Counted from the stretch's first letter, positions 37,269 to 44,480 are shown. The stretch is 64,000 bases of DNA from Dissulfurispira thermophila (GCF_014701235.1 NZ_AP022873.1:1860001-1924000), one strand, 5' to 3'. A program made the numbers and translations. Notes: generated by a model not told the origin, from the letters alone.

Positions 37269-37523
37269 TTATTTTCTCTCCTGAAAATTTTTGATAAACT
37301 GCCCTACCTGCACCCCGAGATAAACACATTTTATATTGTTCATGCAGTCATCGGCATCCTTTTTTTCAAGATGTGTTATTAGTTCCTGACCTCCTTTCTC
37401 AAACTTAACAATATAGGCATTCTTTTCTTCATCAAAAGTCAATCCTACAGAGATACCATGCTGTGTAATCTCTGGATACATCTCCATAATCTTTTCCTTT
37501 AATGCAACAATAGTATATCCCAT
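37269..37523 (-). CDS. Conserved-looking 84-aa protein of unknown function
   Basis: The small soluble protein has IVALKEKIMEMYPEITQHGI, SVGLTFDEEKNAYIVKFEKG and ELITHLEKKDADDCMNNIKC. The pattern is helix, two strands and a C-terminal helix, with two Cys. A GGAGGAGG SD is present. It lies 19 bp after the SOD gene and 19 bp before the DsrC-like gene, so it is co-transcribed with them. I do not recognise a family. Confidence 0.75.
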   Translation of the reverse strand: MGYTIVALKEKIMEMYPEITQHGISVGLTFDEEKNAYIVKFEKGGQELITHLEKKDADDCMNNIKCVYLGVQVGQFIKNFQERK

Positions 37524-37542
37524 TGAGCCTCCTCCTTTATAG

Positions 37543-38121
37543 TTATTTAAGCCTCGACTCTACTGCATTGCAGTCTATGTTTTTGAAGAATGCCTCTATA
37601 TAATCTGCCTTTTTAAGCCCATAATCTATCATGAACGCGTGTTCAAAAACATCCATTATCAATATCGGATTGCATCCAGATGGATGCGAGACATCATGCT
37701 CGTTTATCCAGAAATTTATAAGCCTTCCATTAGTCATATCCTGATATAAAACTGCCCAGCCAATTCCTCTCATTGTGCCGACTGCCTTAAAATCCTTTTC
37801 CCACGATTCATAGCTTCCAAAGTCTTCTGTAATCTTTTTTGCAAGTTTACCTTCCTTATTTATTCCCCCTTTTCCACCAAGGTTTTCGAAATAGTATTCA
37901 TGGAGCCTCATACCATTAAATTCCCAACCAAGCCTTCTCTTTAATTCAGCAAATTCAGGTGAGGCTGTTTTCCCATTCTTCAGCATAGACTCAAGGGTAT
38001 CTAAAATCTTATTGGTATTTGTTACATACCCTTGATAGAGGGTAAAATGATTTTTTAAAAGGGTTTCACTGAAACCTTCCATGCCGATCAACCTCGAATA
38101 ATCCTTTGCTGTGTAAGACAT
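37543..38121 (-). CDS. sodB: Iron/manganese superoxide dismutase
   Basis: The 192-aa protein retains all four metal ligands: His in LLKNHFTLYQGYV, His in MRLHEYYFE, and Asp and His in IMDVFEHAFMIDYG. Sequence is divergent from the E. coli enzymes and closer to archaeal and deltaproteobacterial Fe-SODs. It dismutates superoxide. The ATG at 38121 has a good SD (AAAGGAGGT, 8 bases). Directly upstream, in another frame, is an ORF encoding a Tat signal (see 38088-38225); the SOD itself has no signal. Confidence 0.93.
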   Translation of the reverse strand: MSYTAKDYSRLIGMEGFSETLLKNHFTLYQGYVTNTNKILDTLESMLKNGKTASPEFAELKRRLGWEFNGMRLHEYYFENLGGKGGINKEGKLAKKITEDFGSYESWEKDFKAVGTMRGIGWAVLYQDMTNGRLINFWINEHDVSHPSGCNPILIMDVFEHAFMIDYGLKKADYIEAFFKNIDCNAVESRLK

Positions 38122-38225
38122 CTTTTTGACCTCCTTTCATTTGCTAATACCATGTGCAAATTACCCAGTGACGGTAATGTCATACCTAAAAAAGTCAGAG
38201 TTAAAAATTCACGTCTGTTAAGCAT
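38088..38225 (-). CDS. Out-of-frame ORF encoding a twin-arginine signal peptide, overlapping the SOD start
   Basis: The 45-aa ORF starts 4 bp after the nitroreductase stop. It reads MLNRREFLTLTFLGM, followed by TLPSLGNLHMVLA. This has the n-region NRREFL, hydrophobic core and VLA end of a Tat or Sec signal peptide. It continues through the SOD Shine-Dalgarno and stops 33 bases inside the SOD gene, in a different frame from it. It could be a signal peptide once fused to SOD and now frameshifted, a sequencing indel, or a leader peptide coupling the two genes. The signal pattern is clear; expression is uncertain. Confidence 0.5.
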   Translation of the reverse strand: MLNRREFLTLTFLGMTLPSLGNLHMVLANERRSKRCLTQQRIIRG

Positions 38226-38229
38226 GGTG

Positions 38230-38859
38230 CTAATAATAATTATATCTCACAAATTCCTTGATGTCCCTTCTCCATGCCCTCGGCAGAAGGGTCACGCCTT
38301 CCCTTAAATAGCCTACAGCTATAAGCATTGGTATTATCTTATCAGCGGGTATGTTGAATTCCTTTTTTACACACTCCTCATCAAATCCATCCATTGGGTG
38401 AGTTTCTAACCCAAGACCTTTTGCAGCAATCATCAGATTCATTGCAAACAGAGAGGTATTTTTTACTGCAAATATCTTTCTTTTCAAGCTATCTATCGAA
38501 CCATAAAGATTATTTGCCATACCTCTATATGTCTCTCTCATCTCTGGTTTCATATATCCAAGCCCTTGCCAGCTATCAAGCATCCTGTCTATATTCTCTT
38601 CCATTGCATTTGGGTCAGCAATTACAATCAATACTACAGATGCCTCCTCGACCTTTGGCTGATTAAAAGCACACTGCCTTAACACCCTTTTCCTTTCAGG
38701 GTCTCTTACTACTACCACCTTCCATGGCTGGAGGTTAAAAGACGACGGCGAAAGATTTGCAATCTCAAACAATTCTTTCAACTTATCATCAGAAATGTCT
38801 TTGCCTATCTCAAAGAAATTTATAGACCGCCTCTCTTTGATTGCCTGTATCACATCCAT
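38230..38859 (-). CDS. Nitroreductase-family FMN oxidoreductase
   Basis: The 209-aa protein has IKERRSINFFE at the N-terminus, SSFNLQPWKVVVVRDPERK (FMN binding, about residues 37-55) and ETHPMDGFDEECVKKEFNIP. These FMN enzymes reduce nitro compounds, quinones or other electrophiles with NAD(P)H; the natural substrate is unknown. It is the second gene of the ferritin-like/nitroreductase/SOD operon. SD GGAGGTATTCT is present. Confidence 0.92.
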   Translation of the reverse strand: MDVIQAIKERRSINFFEIGKDISDDKLKELFEIANLSPSSFNLQPWKVVVVRDPERKRVLRQCAFNQPKVEEASVVLIVIADPNAMEENIDRMLDSWQGLGYMKPEMRETYRGMANNLYGSIDSLKRKIFAVKNTSLFAMNLMIAAKGLGLETHPMDGFDEECVKKEFNIPADKIIPMLIAVGYLREGVTLLPRAWRRDIKEFVRYNYY

Positions 38860-38875
38860 AGAATACCTCCTGATT

Positions 38876-39160
38876 TTAAATGCCTGTAATTTCTTTCACT
38901 TCTTCTTTACCATGCTCCAATTCTTTTTCTTGTTCTTTATCAATCATCAGCAGCATAGTTTGAAACTCTCCTACATGTGTCTTTTCTTCTTTAGCAATAT
39001 CAAGTAATATTTTTCTTATATTCTCATCAGTAACTAATGAAGCCATTTGCTCATAAAGATTTATTGCGTCGAGTTCAGCTATTATCCCTGCCCTGAGTAC
39101 TTCCTTATTTATGTCCTCCTTTTTTATCTTTTCAAGATCAATTGGGATTTTTGATAACAT
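38876..39160 (-). CDS. Encapsulin-type ferritin-like protein (stand-alone FLP)
   Basis: The 94-aa protein shows IIAELDAINLYEQMASLVTD (about residues 26-45) and LDIAKEEKTHVGEFQTMLLM, followed by DKEQEKELEHG and EEVKEITG. This matches the diiron demi-ferritin fused to encapsulin shells in Pyrococcus and Thermotoga relatives, and the separate encapsulated ferritins. The E and EXXH iron ligands are present. Such proteins oxidise and store iron inside a nanocompartment; no encapsulin gene is in the window. It is the first gene of the SOD operon. A MITE-like element begins 29 bp upstream. Confidence 0.85.
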   Translation of the reverse strand: MLSKIPIDLEKIKKEDINKEVLRAGIIAELDAINLYEQMASLVTDENIRKILLDIAKEEKTHVGEFQTMLLMIDKEQEKELEHGKEEVKEITGI

Positions 39161-39189
39161 GTTAAGCCCTCCTTCTAAAATATAAATTT

Positions 39190-39396
39190 GTGGGTTTCAC
39201 GAAATTCGTAACCCTTGATATTATTGATTTATTTGACCTATTGTTTTTAGACTTACCCACCTATCAAGATTTTCATTTATTTTCAATTAGTTATATGTCT
39301 AAAAATCTCCCTTTCACCCCATTTTTAGCAGTTTCCCCCTCACCCTATCCCTCTCTCCAAAAGGGAGAGGGAATTTTTTAATTTTGTAAAACCCTA
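39190..39396. mobile_element. MITE-like element, copy 1 (207 bp)
   Basis: The ends are inverted repeats: GTGGGTTTCACGAAATT on the left and, read inward from the right, TAGGGTTTTACAAAATT. The element is flanked by an exact 12-bp direct repeat AAATATAAATTT (39178-39189 and 39397-39408), as expected for target-site duplication. It encodes no transposase. Its right part, including the GGGAGAGGG hairpin, is the reverse complement of most of copy 2 at 44629-44717. It lies between the FLP gene and its probable promoter. Confidence 0.75.
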
Positions 39397-39482
39397 AAAT
39401 ATAAATTTGTAAATATCAACAACCAATGCCATTTACTTTTGTAAAATCTTTTTATTTTTACAAAATCAAGATGTTTCTAATC

Positions 39483-39511
39483 TATATTAGCATACTAATT
39501 TATAATGTCAA
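39483..39511 (-). promoter_or_regulatory. Possible promoter of the FLP-nitroreductase-SOD operon
   Basis: On the minus strand a perfect TTGACA (39506-39511) is followed 17-19 bases later by AT-rich AATATAGA. The spacer holds TTAGTATGCTAA, a short inverted repeat that could be a repressor site. If real, the MITE copy lies within a leader of about 310 nt. Confidence 0.4.
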
Positions 39512-39595
39512 TATCATTAACTCAAATCTGCCTCTCGATAGACTTGAGCATCAGGACTTGCTTTAATGTCAGCAAATCAAGTATTATCAATGCAT

Positions 39596-39693
39596 GGGAG
39601 TGCATGGGGTTCTGGTGTCCCCCACGGACTTCAAATCCGGTGTTGCCGCCCAAAAGGTGGCATGGTGGGTTCGATTCCCACACGCTCCCGCCA
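39596..39693 (+). tRNA. selC: tRNA-Sec (anticodon TCA)
   Basis: The 98-nt gene has encoded CCA. The acceptor GGGAGTG pairs with the 3' strand CGCTCCC, and there is a long D stem (ATGGGG with CCCC). The anticodon arm CGGACTTCAAATCCG carries TCA. A long variable arm (GCCGCC with GGTGGC) and the T arm GTGGGTTCGATTCCCAC complete it. The extended acceptor, big variable arm and UCA anticodon are diagnostic of bacterial selenocysteine tRNA. It decodes UGA in selenoproteins such as the peroxiredoxin at 44745. No selA, selB or selD gene is in the window. Confidence 0.95.
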
Positions 39694-39821
39694 ATACAAA
39701 TTTTAAGAAGACAGACTTAAAGAAGACAGTAAAGATATAAAATTGGTGAAGCGATTATTAACCCATTCACCAATCCTTTAGCCTTAAGTATTAACCTGTG
39801 TTTTTGAGATATAATTTCTGC

Positions 39822-40094
39822 ATGAACAGACAAGAAATACACATAAAAGAAATAAAAGAACTCGCAAAGAAATTTACCCCAGAGCAGATAGAAGGCTGCA
39901 TCTCACAGCAAATGCATGTGGGGACAAATGTATGTGATATATCAGGCACAACAGAGCAAGTGATAAATGATTTATCCAAGGCAAGATTTGTAAGGGATTT
40001 GATGGATAAGGGAATGTCAATGACAGATGCAGTGCGTGAGCTCGCAAAAAGAATACGGCTTGTGCAGATGGCATTTAAAGAAGAGAAGGAATAG
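39822..40094 (+). CDS. Small protein of unknown function (90 aa)
   Basis: The protein starts MNRQEIHIKEIKELAKKFT and contains CISQQMHVGTNVC and RFVRDLMDKGMSMTDAVREL. It is mostly helical with two Cys. A perfect TATAAT (39810-39815) ends 6 bases before the ATG and no Shine-Dalgarno is visible, so the message may be leaderless. It is 18 bp upstream of the HMA-domain gene. I do not recognise a named family. Confidence 0.75.
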   Translation: MNRQEIHIKEIKELAKKFTPEQIEGCISQQMHVGTNVCDISGTTEQVINDLSKARFVRDLMDKGMSMTDAVRELAKRIRLVQMAFKEEKE

Positions 40095-40112
40095 ATATAT
40101 CAGGAAGACGGT

Positions 40113-40328
40113 ATGGGAAAAGTCTCTATAAATGTGCAGAAAGAGTTTTGTGAGGAATGTTCTCTTGCATTGAGAAGATTTATAGGGAAGATGAACGGCG
40201 TAAATTCCATAGATACCGAAAATGAGAAAATAATAATAGACTTTGATGCTTCAAAGGTCATGGAGAAGGATATTCTTAAAATCACAAAGGAAAGCATAGA
40301 AAAACTGGGATATAAGATATTTGATTAA
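40113..40328 (+). CDS. Heavy-metal-associated (HMA) domain protein
   Basis: The 71-aa single HMA domain has the metal-binding CX2C in EFCEECSLALRRFIG (about residues 12-26) and the usual beta-alpha-beta-beta-alpha-beta pattern (VNSIDTENEKIIIDFDASKV, LGYKIFD). The family carries Cu+ or similar soft metals, or senses them. No copper ATPase is nearby. It is likely co-transcribed with the 90-aa protein upstream. Confidence 0.85.
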   Translation: MGKVSINVQKEFCEECSLALRRFIGKMNGVNSIDTENEKIIIDFDASKVMEKDILKITKESIEKLGYKIFD

Positions 40329-40332
40329 TTTA

Positions 40333-40423
40333 TGGCGGAGGGGGAGGGATTCGAACCCCCGGTGAGATGCAATCCCACAACGGTTTTCAAGACCGCCGCT
40401 TTAAACCGCTCAGCCACCCCTCC
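40333..40423 (-). tRNA. tRNA-Ser (anticodon TGA)
   Basis: The 91-nt gene includes CCA. The 5' strand GGAGGGG pairs with the 3' strand before CCA. The D arm is GGCTGAGCGGTTTAAAGC. The anticodon loop CTTGAAA carries TGA at 40387-40389, a long class II variable arm follows, and the T arm is GGGGGTTCGAATCCC. It reads UCN serine codons. Confidence 0.95.
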
Positions 40424-40730
40424 AGAGAATTAGTTATTTTATCAAACCTCAAACAGAAAATTCTATAAAAGCCTTTCACCTAACCATAGGCTATAGGCTT
40501 TAGGCTGAAGAATAGGCTACCGCCTACGGCAATTCAAAGTTCAAAGTTCAAAATTTAATTAGATGACAGATGCTGCGAAAAGGCTTTAAACTCCGCACTT
40601 GCAGCTACATCTATCTTGAATCCGTCACTACCTATCCTTCTGATTCAGGTTAAGGTTAAGGTCGAGGATAAAAAGCAAAATTTACTTTTCACGCCTTTAA
40701 ATCTTAACCTTAAACTTAACCTCAACCCTA
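40424..40730. other. Repeat-rich gap between tRNA-Ser and the PPC-domain gene
   Basis: The gap holds TAGGCTATAGGC-type units (from about 40484), TTCAAAGTTCAAAGTTC units (about 40531-40550), and one copy of a 61-bp direct repeat (40568-40628). Inverted AGGTTAAGGTTAAGG and CTTAACCTTAAACTTAACC blocks follow (about 40643-40728). No gene is supported here. Confidence 0.7.
40568..40628. repeat. 61-bp direct repeat, copy 1
   Basis: It starts AGATGCTGCGAAAAGGCTTT and ends GAATCCGTCAC. It is identical to copy 2 at 41220-41280 except for one base (GCAGCT versus GTAGCT). The two copies, in the same orientation, bracket the PPC/DUF296 gene. Confidence 0.9.
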
Positions 40731-41165
40731 TTATAATTTCAGTAGTACCAAATTCGAAATAGGATCAAGTTCTCTTACTGCATTTATGCCCTTTATCTCG
40801 ATTATTATTGCCTCAAGCACAAGGAATGTCTCTGCATTTTCCCTTACACAACCTACCCTTACATCATCCCTCTTTCCAAATGCCCCATGAAAATGAGCCT
40901 TCGGTTCATCAGCCTGCCAAAAGATAGTTCCAAGCCCCACGATCTCATGGCTTTCGTTAAGCTCACGCCATATAGGAATTGGTGGCAGTTCTTCTTTTTC
41001 AGGACCAACCACAAATCTGCCACTTCTCATGCCACCAACAAGATAGAATACGCATGCTCTTATATTTTCTTTTTTTGCAATCTCGCAGAGCCCCTGCAAA
41101 ATATTGTCCCTGTCCTCAAACCGTGCAACAATAACCCTTCCTGTCTCACCAATTTGATACTTCAT
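40731..41165 (-). CDS. PPC/DUF296-domain putative DNA-binding protein
   Basis: The protein of about 144 aa starts MKYQIGETGRVIVARFEDRD. It has VGGMRSGRFVVGP, PKAHFHGAFGKRD and VGCVRENAETFLVLEAIIIE, the hallmark segments of the PPC (DUF296) trimeric fold. In plants it is joined to AT-hooks; bacterial members are of unknown function. An ATG four codons upstream (41177) is less likely, since GGGAGGC lies just before the ATG at 41165. It is bracketed by 61-bp direct repeats. Confidence 0.88.
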   Translation of the reverse strand: MKYQIGETGRVIVARFEDRDNILQGLCEIAKKENIRACVFYLVGGMRSGRFVVGPEKEELPPIPIWRELNESHEIVGLGTIFWQADEPKAHFHGAFGKRDDVRVGCVRENAETFLVLEAIIIEIKGINAVRELDPISNLVLLKL

Positions 41166-41219
41166 AGAGCCTCCCATGTTTTAGCTTAAAATAAGCGATT
41201 TTATTCAGATTTGTAAGGT

Positions 41220-41280
41220 AGATGCTGCGAAAAGGCTTTAAACTCCGCACTTGTAGCTACATCTATCTTGAATCCGTCAC
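41220..41280. repeat. 61-bp direct repeat, copy 2
   Basis: Second copy of the repeat at 40568-40628, same orientation, 60 of 61 bases identical. It lies in the 230-bp gap between the PPC gene and the heptosyltransferase gene; no gene is supported in that gap. Confidence 0.9.
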
Positions 41281-41395
41281 CACTTCACCTCTTCACCAAT
41301 TCACCCCTAAAGCCTATTTACCTCATATACACATGAACAAAGACTTTTTAAAGTCTTGTAGCAGTGCCTACCTTACAAAACAACTCAATTTTGAT

Positions 41396-42415
41396 TTAAC
41401 AAATGCTCATTACTGCTTCATATACATCTTCAACAGATATATCATCCATACATTTGACCTTCCTACAATTCTTCTTATAACACGGTGCACACTCAACACC
41501 AGACTTAACCACAATATTGTTCTTGCCATAAGGCCCTGTCCTCACTGGATTTGTAGGTCCAAATATTGCAACTATAGGAATACCAAATGCAGCAGCTATA
41601 TGCATTGGTCCTGAGTCATTGGAGACAACATATCTTGCACCTCTGACTATAGATATAAGTTCCTTTATGTCTGTTTTTCCTGCCAATGCCTTTGCCTTTC
41701 CATTAGAACAAAACTCAATACCTTTGGCTATTTCTGCATCCATCGAACTTCCCACTACCACAGTCTTTATATCAAGCATTGATGCAAGACTACCAAAATT
41801 CACAGGCTTCCATCTCTTTGTCATCCATCGAGCACCCGGAACAAGCACTGCATAATCTCCAATATCTCTCTTTAGTCTCTTTACATCTTCAGATTCTTTA
41901 ATAAGCGGCATGGGGAATTTCACATCCCCTATCTCACAGCCAAGAGCAGATGCAATCTTCAGATACCTGTCAACCGCATGTATTTCTTTGCCTCCTTTAA
42001 TTCTATGTGTATAAAACATGCTGCTATATTCCCTTGCTTCTTTAAATCCAATCCTGACACGAGAGCGGGTCATATATGTCAAAATACCGCTTCTCATAAG
42101 ACCCTGAAGATCTATAACTATATCATAAGATTCCCTCTCGAGCTCTTTAAAAAGGCTTATGAATTCAGCCACTGTTTCTTTTATTCTACCTTTATTTTTC
42201 CACTGGTCTTTATTAATTATCCAGAGTCTCTTCACCATTGGATGGTTTTCGAGGAGTCCTTCAAGACCCTTTGCTACTATCCAATGTATCTCAGCAAAAG
42301 GGAAGGCGTCCTTTACAGCATTAAGAAATGGAAGGCTATGCACAATATCACCGAGAGAACTTGGTTTGATAACTAATATCTTTTTTGGAATCTTATTAAT
42401 CAAGACCTTATTCAT
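41396..42415 (-). CDS. LPS heptosyltransferase (GT9, WaaC-like)
   Basis: The 339-aa protein has KILVIKPSSLGDIVHSLPFL at the N-terminus, VVIDLQGLMRSGILTYMTRS, VLVPGARWMTKRWKP and SNDSGPMHIAAAFGIPIVAI, the GT9 sugar-nucleotide motif. It adds a heptose to the LPS inner core. WaaC (heptose I) is more likely than WaaF given that a second GT9 follows upstream, but specificity is inferred. It overlaps the WaaF-GmhB gene by 8 bp. Confidence 0.88.
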   Translation of the reverse strand: MNKVLINKIPKKILVIKPSSLGDIVHSLPFLNAVKDAFPFAEIHWIVAKGLEGLLENHPMVKRLWIINKDQWKNKGRIKETVAEFISLFKELERESYDIVIDLQGLMRSGILTYMTRSRVRIGFKEAREYSSMFYTHRIKGGKEIHAVDRYLKIASALGCEIGDVKFPMPLIKESEDVKRLKRDIGDYAVLVPGARWMTKRWKPVNFGSLASMLDIKTVVVGSSMDAEIAKGIEFCSNGKAKALAGKTDIKELISIVRGARYVVSNDSGPMHIAAAFGIPIVAIFGPTNPVRTGPYGKNNIVVKSGVECAPCYKKNCRKVKCMDDISVEDVYEAVMSIC

Positions 42416-43943
42416 GAGATAATATTAAATCAACAACGTCTTTCAATGTCTCAACAACAAAATCAGCATGGGCTGACCATTGTTGCTTGCCTGTTTTAAC
42501 CAACACACCTATAGCACCAACTGCCTTTGCAAGAAGCATATCAACATCTTTGTCTCCAACAACATAAGATTTTTTTAAGTTAATTTTGTGCCTTACCCTT
42601 GCATCCAAAAGCATTTTAGGTTCAGGCTTTCTACATGCACAACTATCGTCAGGCATATGCGGGCAATAATAAAAGTCATCAAATCCATACCTATCAACAA
42701 ATACCTGATTTACTTCCTTTACAAATCGTTCATCTACAATCCCTCTACCTATTCCAGATTGGTTGCTGACACCTATTAGCAAAAATCCATTTCTTTTCAA
42801 TTCCGTCAATCTGTCAATATCAGGATAGACCTCGAAATCACGCCAGTTATTTAAATAATCAGCATCCTTGCACAATGTGCCGTCTCTGTCAAAGAATACA
42901 GCTTTTCTCACAGGTAATAACTCTTTGATTCCCCAATACACATCCTCAGGTGTAATGGTGTACATGCATCGCATGTCATTATTTTTGCATGTGCGATTAA
43001 AACAAGGGCTGCATGAAAGGTCTGTTTTTACAACAATATGACCATCTCCAACGGGTCCTGTCAAATCAGGACTTGTGGAACCAAATACAACAACTATAGG
43101 GGTTCCAACTGCATAGCCTATGTGCATTGGTCCTGAGTCATTTGTTACCAGCACATCACATTCTGATATAACTGAAATAAGCTCTCTAATAGAAGTCTTC
43201 CCAGCTAAATTAAGCAATAAATCTGTCTGACTGCTGACTTCTGACCTTTGTCTCCTGATTAGATATGCTATCTCTTCTGCAATATCCACTTCATTATTAC
43301 TGCCAAAGATTGCAATGCCACCGCCTGTTTCATTTAAAAACCAGTTTGCAACCTGTGCGAACCTTTCTGGAAACCATCTCTTTGATGAACCATATGTAGC
43401 ACCAGGATTTATTCCGAGAATAGGTCTTTTCAGCAATGACAATTTATCCCTTGCTGATAGCCTCTCATCAATAGAAAGATAAATCCATGGATCTGAATAT
43501 TCTGCATTTATGCCTGCAGCCTTAAGAAGATGAAGATAATAATCTATATGATGCATCTTTCTGTCATCATCATCAAATGGAATCGGTTTTGTCAGAAAAA
43601 ACCCCCTTTTATCTCTGCTATACCCTATCCTTTGGGGAATACCTGCCAAAAATGTTATAAGTGCGGCATCAAAGGCATTCTGTAAGAGTATCGCACTGGA
43701 AAAATGCCTTTTTCTTAAATCTATTGCAAGCCTTAGTTTTCCAAACATTCCCTTAAAGTCTTCTTTATATAATATAATCTCATCAATATCTGGATTCATT
43801 TCAAATATCGGCGAAACAGATGGTTTTACAAGAAGACTAATGTTTGATTCTGGATATGCTATCCGCAATGCCCTTATAGCTGGCAAGGTCATAACAGCAT
43901 CGCCAATCCAATTAACACCTCGAATTAAAATCTTATTGCTCAT
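42408..43943 (-). CDS. waaF: Fused heptosyltransferase II (WaaF) and D-heptose bisphosphate phosphatase (GmhB)
   Basis: This is a 511-aa two-domain protein. Residues 1-340 are a GT9 heptosyltransferase (LIRGVNWIGDAVMTLPAIRA, TNDSGPMHIGYAVGTP). Residues about 345-511 are a HAD phosphatase of the GmhB type, with VFFDRDGTLCKDADYLNNW, SNQSGIGRGI, a zinc loop CPHMPDDSCACRKPEP and VGDKDVDMLLA. Together they would use the ADP-heptose pathway phosphatase and the transferase that consumes its product. Residues about 229-241 (RRQRSEVSSQTD) look like an insertion from AGAAGTCAGCAG repeat DNA. Confidence 0.92.
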   Translation of the reverse strand: MSNKILIRGVNWIGDAVMTLPAIRALRIAYPESNISLLVKPSVSPIFEMNPDIDEIILYKEDFKGMFGKLRLAIDLRKRHFSSAILLQNAFDAALITFLAGIPQRIGYSRDKRGFFLTKPIPFDDDDRKMHHIDYYLHLLKAAGINAEYSDPWIYLSIDERLSARDKLSLLKRPILGINPGATYGSSKRWFPERFAQVANWFLNETGGGIAIFGSNNEVDIAEEIAYLIRRQRSEVSSQTDLLLNLAGKTSIRELISVISECDVLVTNDSGPMHIGYAVGTPIVVVFGSTSPDLTGPVGDGHIVVKTDLSCSPCFNRTCKNNDMRCMYTITPEDVYWGIKELLPVRKAVFFDRDGTLCKDADYLNNWRDFEVYPDIDRLTELKRNGFLLIGVSNQSGIGRGIVDERFVKEVNQVFVDRYGFDDFYYCPHMPDDSCACRKPEPKMLLDARVRHKINLKKSYVVGDKDVDMLLAKAVGAIGVLVKTGKQQWSAHADFVVETLKDVVDLILSHE

Positions 43944-44010
43944 GCTTTAGTTTAACATTTCAATTATCCTCCATTCACCAGCAAAGATTTCTTTAATTAA
44001 AAAAAATTAC

Positions 44011-44040
44011 TTGACAATAATAATTCTAATCTGATAACAT
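44011..44040 (+). promoter_or_regulatory. Possible promoter and operator of the perR operon
   Basis: A perfect TTGACA (44011-44016) and a weaker TAACAT (44035-44040, spacer 18). Imperfect inverted AT-rich blocks (ATAATAATTCTAA at 44017 and TTAAGAATAATTAT about 20 bases later) surround the start site and could be a Fur/PerR-type operator for self-regulation. Confidence 0.45.
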
Positions 44041-44074
44041 CTTCTTGTTAAGAATAATTATAGAAAGGTAGGTA

Positions 44075-44479
44075 ATGGAAAAATATAGAGAGATAGGCTT
44101 GAAACTCACGCCTCAGAGGCTTGCAATCCTCAACTATCTTGATGGCAACAAGGAACATCCTTCAGCAGAAGACATCTACAAGGCAGTTTCAAAAAAGTTT
44201 CCTATGATGTCTTTTGCAACTGTTTATAACACACTGGAGACATTAAGACAGAGAGGCAGTCTCATAGAACTCACGATTGACCCTGACAAAAAGAGATTTG
44301 ATCCAAATACAAAACCTCACCACCATCTGATATGTGTTAAATGCAAAAAGATCGTGGATATATACGGTGACTATAAGTTACCCATCTCCAATAGTGATAA
44401 AGAGGGTTTTGAGATAATCGGTAATCATATAGAGTTTTATGGCATATGTTTGAAATGTAAAAAAGGAGGAGGTGAGTAA
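44075..44479 (+). CDS. perR: Fur-family peroxide regulator (PerR-like)
   Basis: The 134-aa protein has a winged helix (KLTPQRLAILNYL, MSFATVYNTLETLRQRG) and a C-terminal dimer domain. That domain has the metal site DPNTKPHHHLICVKCKK and the structural zinc CX2C pairs (CVKC and CLKC). The sequence FDPNTKPHHH resembles PerR more than Fur. It is followed by the RCKP protein, a Sec-peroxiredoxin and superoxide reductase, so it probably controls this peroxide and superoxide defence cluster. PerR versus Fur is inferred from context. Confidence 0.87.
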   Translation: MEKYREIGLKLTPQRLAILNYLDGNKEHPSAEDIYKAVSKKFPMMSFATVYNTLETLRQRGSLIELTIDPDKKRFDPNTKPHHHLICVKCKKIVDIYGDYKLPISNSDKEGFEIIGNHIEFYGICLKCKKGGGE

Positions 44480-44480
44480 A

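Noticed and set aside
39505-39720. Plus-strand ORF across the tRNA-Sec gene
   Set aside because: It runs through a well-formed tRNA and encodes no recognisable protein.
41222-41614. Plus-strand ORF from the 61-bp repeat into the waaC 3' end
   Set aside because: Its second half is antisense to the heptosyltransferase and its first half is repeat DNA; no family match.
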